This document shows positions 61,751 to 64,000 of a stretch of 64,000 nt of DNA, one piece after another. The first letter of the stretch is position 1. The number at the start of each line of letters is the position of its first letter. Source of the DNA: Cetobacterium sp. NK01 (lineage in GTDB: Bacteria > Fusobacteriota > Fusobacteriia > Fusobacteriales > Fusobacteriaceae); assembly GCF_024506395.1 (NCBI RefSeq), contig NZ_JANIBO010000002.1, forward strand, positions 62,001 through 126,000. Reading direction: 5' to 3'. The notes under the pieces were generated by a model that saw only the letters and a program-made list of their open reading frames with translations, was not told the origin of the DNA and made no database searches. Position numbers and translations under genes: made by a program.

Positions 61751-62912
61751 TATTTTCTCCCTCCTCTAAAAGTTCTAAGAAAAGTTTCGTTATGTTTTCA
61801 TTTGGACCTAACCCCATAGTTTCCTCTTTATAAAACTCTATAAATGCTTCTTCTATAGTTTGTTCGTTATAATTCGTAACTTCGCTATCCTTTGTTTCTT
61901 CTTTTACAATAGGTATTATTTCTAAAATATTTTTATTATTTTTAATTTTTCTAATTGCTGAATTTGTTAGTGGTTCTTTTAATTCTACATTTAAATATAT
62001 CCACTCATTTACATCTATAAGCTCTAAAGATTTATCAATAGCTGCATCTGCACCACTTACAGTATATTCTCTAATAGGTTTATAATTTTCTAGAGGAATC
62101 TCTTTTACTTTAGTAGAATTTTTTAAAATATCAACCACAAAAACTTTTTTATCAAATTTATTTTCAGTCACTCTATACTCAATAGGAGAACCACAATAAT
62201 ATGCATTTTTACTAATAAAACTCATTGGTTTATGAACGTGACCTAATGCAATATATTCAGCATGAGGTAAATCACTTATAGCAATTGCTCTTGAACCACC
62301 TAATTCTAAAGCGACTTCTCCCTCTCCCATAGAACCTGCTACGTATATATGAGTCATTAAAATTGTAGGTATATCTTCTTGATTATAACTTGCCCCTTCT
62401 GCTAAAATCTCTCTTATTCTTACATTAAATTTTTTATTATCAAATGTTTCATTTAAAATTGCTTCACTTGGAAATGGAAGATTGTATATATATACTTTTT
62501 CATTATTTTTCTCGATAAAAATTCCACCTGGAACAGAGCTATATATATTCATTGTCCCGTACTTGCCTACGGTAATCTGTTGAAATGCTTTATCATAGAT
62601 AATAACTCCATAATCTTTAGCTAAATGAGAAATAGCTGTTAATCTTTGAGGATTATCGTGATTCCCAGGGATAATAATAATTCCAACATCTCCATTTAAA
62701 GAAAGTTGTTTTATACTATCAAAAAATAATTTTTCAGCTTCTGCTGAAGGATTATAGGTATCATATATATCTCCTGCTAATAGAATCAAATCAATTTTTT
62801 CATTTTTTACAGTTTTCTCTAAGGCATCAATAAATAATTTTTGTTCTAAAATTCTTGATTGACCTTCAAGTTTTTTACCTAAATGCCAATCAGATGTATG
62901 AAGCACTCTCAT
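61737..62912 (-). CDS. sbcD: Exonuclease SbcCD subunit D (Mre11-like nuclease)
   Basis: The 391-residue nuclease has the Mre11 metal motifs: HTSDWHLGK (5-13), LAGDIYDTYNPS near 47-58, IPGNHDNPQRL near 82-92, and later MTHIYV and ALGHVHKP. The ATG at 62912 follows TAGGAGGGG; the frame extends 22 codons upstream without a ribosome site. First gene of sbcDC, with murI and the binding-protein gene downstream. Confidence 0.96.
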   Translation of the reverse strand: MRVLHTSDWHLGKKLEGQSRILEQKLFIDALEKTVKNEKIDLILLAGDIYDTYNPSAEAEKLFFDSIKQLSLNGDVGIIIIPGNHDNPQRLTAISHLAKDYGVIIYDKAFQQITVGKYGTMNIYSSVPGGIFIEKNNEKVYIYNLPFPSEAILNETFDNKKFNVRIREILAEGASYNQEDIPTILMTHIYVAGSMGEGEVALELGGSRAIAISDLPHAEYIALGHVHKPMSFISKNAYYCGSPIEYRVTENKFDKKVFVVDILKNSTKVKEIPLENYKPIREYTVSGADAAIDKSLELIDVNEWIYLNVELKEPLTNSAIRKIKNNKNILEIIPIVKEETKDSEVTNYNEQTIEEAFIEFYKEETMGLGPNENITKLFLELLEEGENNETN

Positions 62913-62989
62913 AAAAGCCCCTCCTAAATTTATTTCTTCTTTATAATACAGTGTATCACTGAATTTCCTAAAATTCAAATTTTAAGCTA

Positions 62990-63023
62990 AAATAAAAAAG
63001 GCTATCCATTAAGATAACCTTTT
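62990..63023 (-). terminator. Terminator of the PTS gene
   Basis: In the minus-strand RNA AAAAGGTTATC pairs with GATAGCCTTTT (one U-G wobble) around a 6-base loop, with T residues after. It follows the EIICB gene and precedes sbcD. Confidence 0.82.
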
Positions 63024-63031
63024 ATTTTTAA

Positions 63032-64000
63032 CTATTTTCCTGTCATTCTTTTTAAAGCATTAGCGACAAACTCAACTTGAGTTCCTACAATAACTTGAAC
63101 AGAAGTTTTACTTGGTTTTAGTACTCCTGCTACTCCTAACTTTTTGATCTCTGCATCATTTACTAAAGAACTATCTTTAACATCTAATCTTAATCTTGTA
63201 ATACAGTTATCAATAGTTACTAAATTATCTGTTCCTCCTAAAAGTGGTAACATTTTTTCAGCTAACTCATCATTTGTAGAAGCCTTCGATGATACATTTG
63301 CATCTTCTGAAGGATCAGCATCCTCTCTTCCAGGAGTTTTAAGATTAAATTTTGTGATAATGAAGTAGAAGATAAAGTAGTATAAGAAGAAGAATACAAT
63401 ACCTTGTATAACTAACATATACCATCCTGTAGCTAGTGGGTTTCTAGATGATAATAACATATCTATTAAACCAGCAGAGAATCCAAATCCAGCAATCCAG
63501 TGCATAGTTGCAGCTATAAATAAAGATATTCCTGTTAAAATAGCATGAACTAAGTATAATCCTGGTGCAACAAACATAAATGCAAATTCTAAAGGTTCTG
63601 TAACTCCTGTTAAGAAAGTTGCAAATCCAGCAGCAATCATAATAGATTTTATTTTATCTTTATTTTCTGGTTTAGCCGTTCTTACAAAAGCAACTGCGGC
63701 TCCTAAAAGACCAAACATCATAATTGGGAAGAATCCAGCTTGGTACATTCCTGTAACTCCTGGTATTCCAGTTCCATTTGCAATTGATTGAGCTCCACCT
63801 AAGAATTTAGGTATATCATTAATTCCAGCAACATCAAACCAGAAAACAGAGTTTAAAGCGTGATGTAATCCAACAGGAATTAAAAGTCTATTTAAGAATC
63901 CGTAAATTCCAGCTCCAACAGCTCCCATTCCACTGATTCCCTCTCCAAAGCTAACTAATCCATCATAAATTCCTGGCCATACATACATTAATAAAAATGC
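63032..64000 (-). CDS. PTS EIIC-EIIB transporter, glucose/N-acetylglucosamine type (partial)
   Basis: The frame is open to the window end, so the N-terminus is missing; about 322 residues are visible. Membrane EIIC segments include FLNRLLIPVGLHHALNSVFW and FLTGVTEPLEFAFMFVAPGL, with the substrate-binding Glu of the TEPLEF motif. A linker rich in Asp and Ser leads to the EIIB domain at the C-terminus with the phosphorylated Cys in TIDNCITRLRLDV. This order matches NagE and PtsG relatives. GlcNAc is favoured by similarity but glucose or maltose cannot be ruled out. No EIIA is attached at this end. Confidence 0.9.
   Translation of the reverse strand, partial: AFLLMYVWPGIYDGLVSFGEGISGMGAVGAGIYGFLNRLLIPVGLHHALNSVFWFDVAGINDIPKFLGGAQSIANGTGIPGVTGMYQAGFFPIMMFGLLGAAVAFVRTAKPENKDKIKSIMIAAGFATFLTGVTEPLEFAFMFVAPGLYLVHAILTGISLFIAATMHWIAGFGFSAGLIDMLLSSRNPLATGWYMLVIQGIVFFFLYYFIFYFIITKFNLKTPGREDADPSEDANVSSKASTNDELAEKMLPLLGGTDNLVTIDNCITRLRLDVKDSSLVNDAEIKKLGVAGVLKPSKTSVQVIVGTQVEFVANALKRMTGK

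Overview
The window is AT-rich and gene-dense, with short intergenic gaps, strong purine-rich ribosome binding sites and many intrinsic terminators. It encodes both Clostridia-like anaerobic genes (asrABC, FNT channel, TSCPD protein) and diderm features (an outer-membrane beta-barrel, periplasmic nucleotidases, lipoproteins, minCDE). That mix fits a member of the Fusobacteriota, perhaps Cetobacterium or Fusobacterium. This is inferred from content and codon use, because no rRNA is present.

Layout. 1-2173: end of a tripartite tricarboxylate transporter (tctC tail, tctB, tctA). 2412-4026: rsgA behind a leader peptide and an anti-Shine-Dalgarno hairpin, followed by two acetyltransferase remnants. 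4282-8175: two periplasmic 5'-nucleotidase-like proteins, the second lacking most metal ligands, then an exported TSCPD-domain protein. 8286-9917: BCCT transporter. 9960-22057: an L-fucose utilisation locus (LacI repressor with a perfect operator-like palindrome, aldolase, kinase, ABC transporter without its own ATPase, GH151-like fucosidase, M81/MlrC-family protein, L-fucose isomerase, GNAT). 22245-24013: minCDE. 24082-26252: a DMT exporter and an Fe-S protein.

26274-35506 is the most unusual region: a Pel-like exopolysaccharide operon (GH114/GH166-like hydrolase, PelD with a c-di-GMP I-site, polysaccharide deacetylase, PelE, PelF, PelG, small beta-barrel). PelG carries a C-terminal extension with an internal lipobox and about 20 aromatic/acidic pentapeptide repeats. 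No PelB or PelC is recognisable even though the cell appears to be diderm. A PAS-GGDEF protein at 42433-43491 could supply c-di-GMP.

35597-37279: a lipoprotein flavin reductase of the fumarate/urocanate reductase type. 37314-42259: a peptide/nickel ABC transporter on the minus strand. 42433-48534: PAS-GGDEF protein, VanZ, Fe-alcohol dehydrogenase, and deoA-deoC flanked by two Crp/Fnr regulators. 48605-55867: a DUF1456 protein, asrABC sulfite reductase, a metallophosphoesterase, recQ, and an FNT channel. The asr and FNT genes share a near-identical TGTGA-N6-TCACA palindrome, suggesting coordinated sulfite reduction and HS- export. 56004-64000, minus strand: a hypothetical protein, an orphan peptide-binding protein, murI, sbcCD, and a PTS EIICB protein cut by the window edge.

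I saw no tRNA, rRNA, insertion sequence or CRISPR array.
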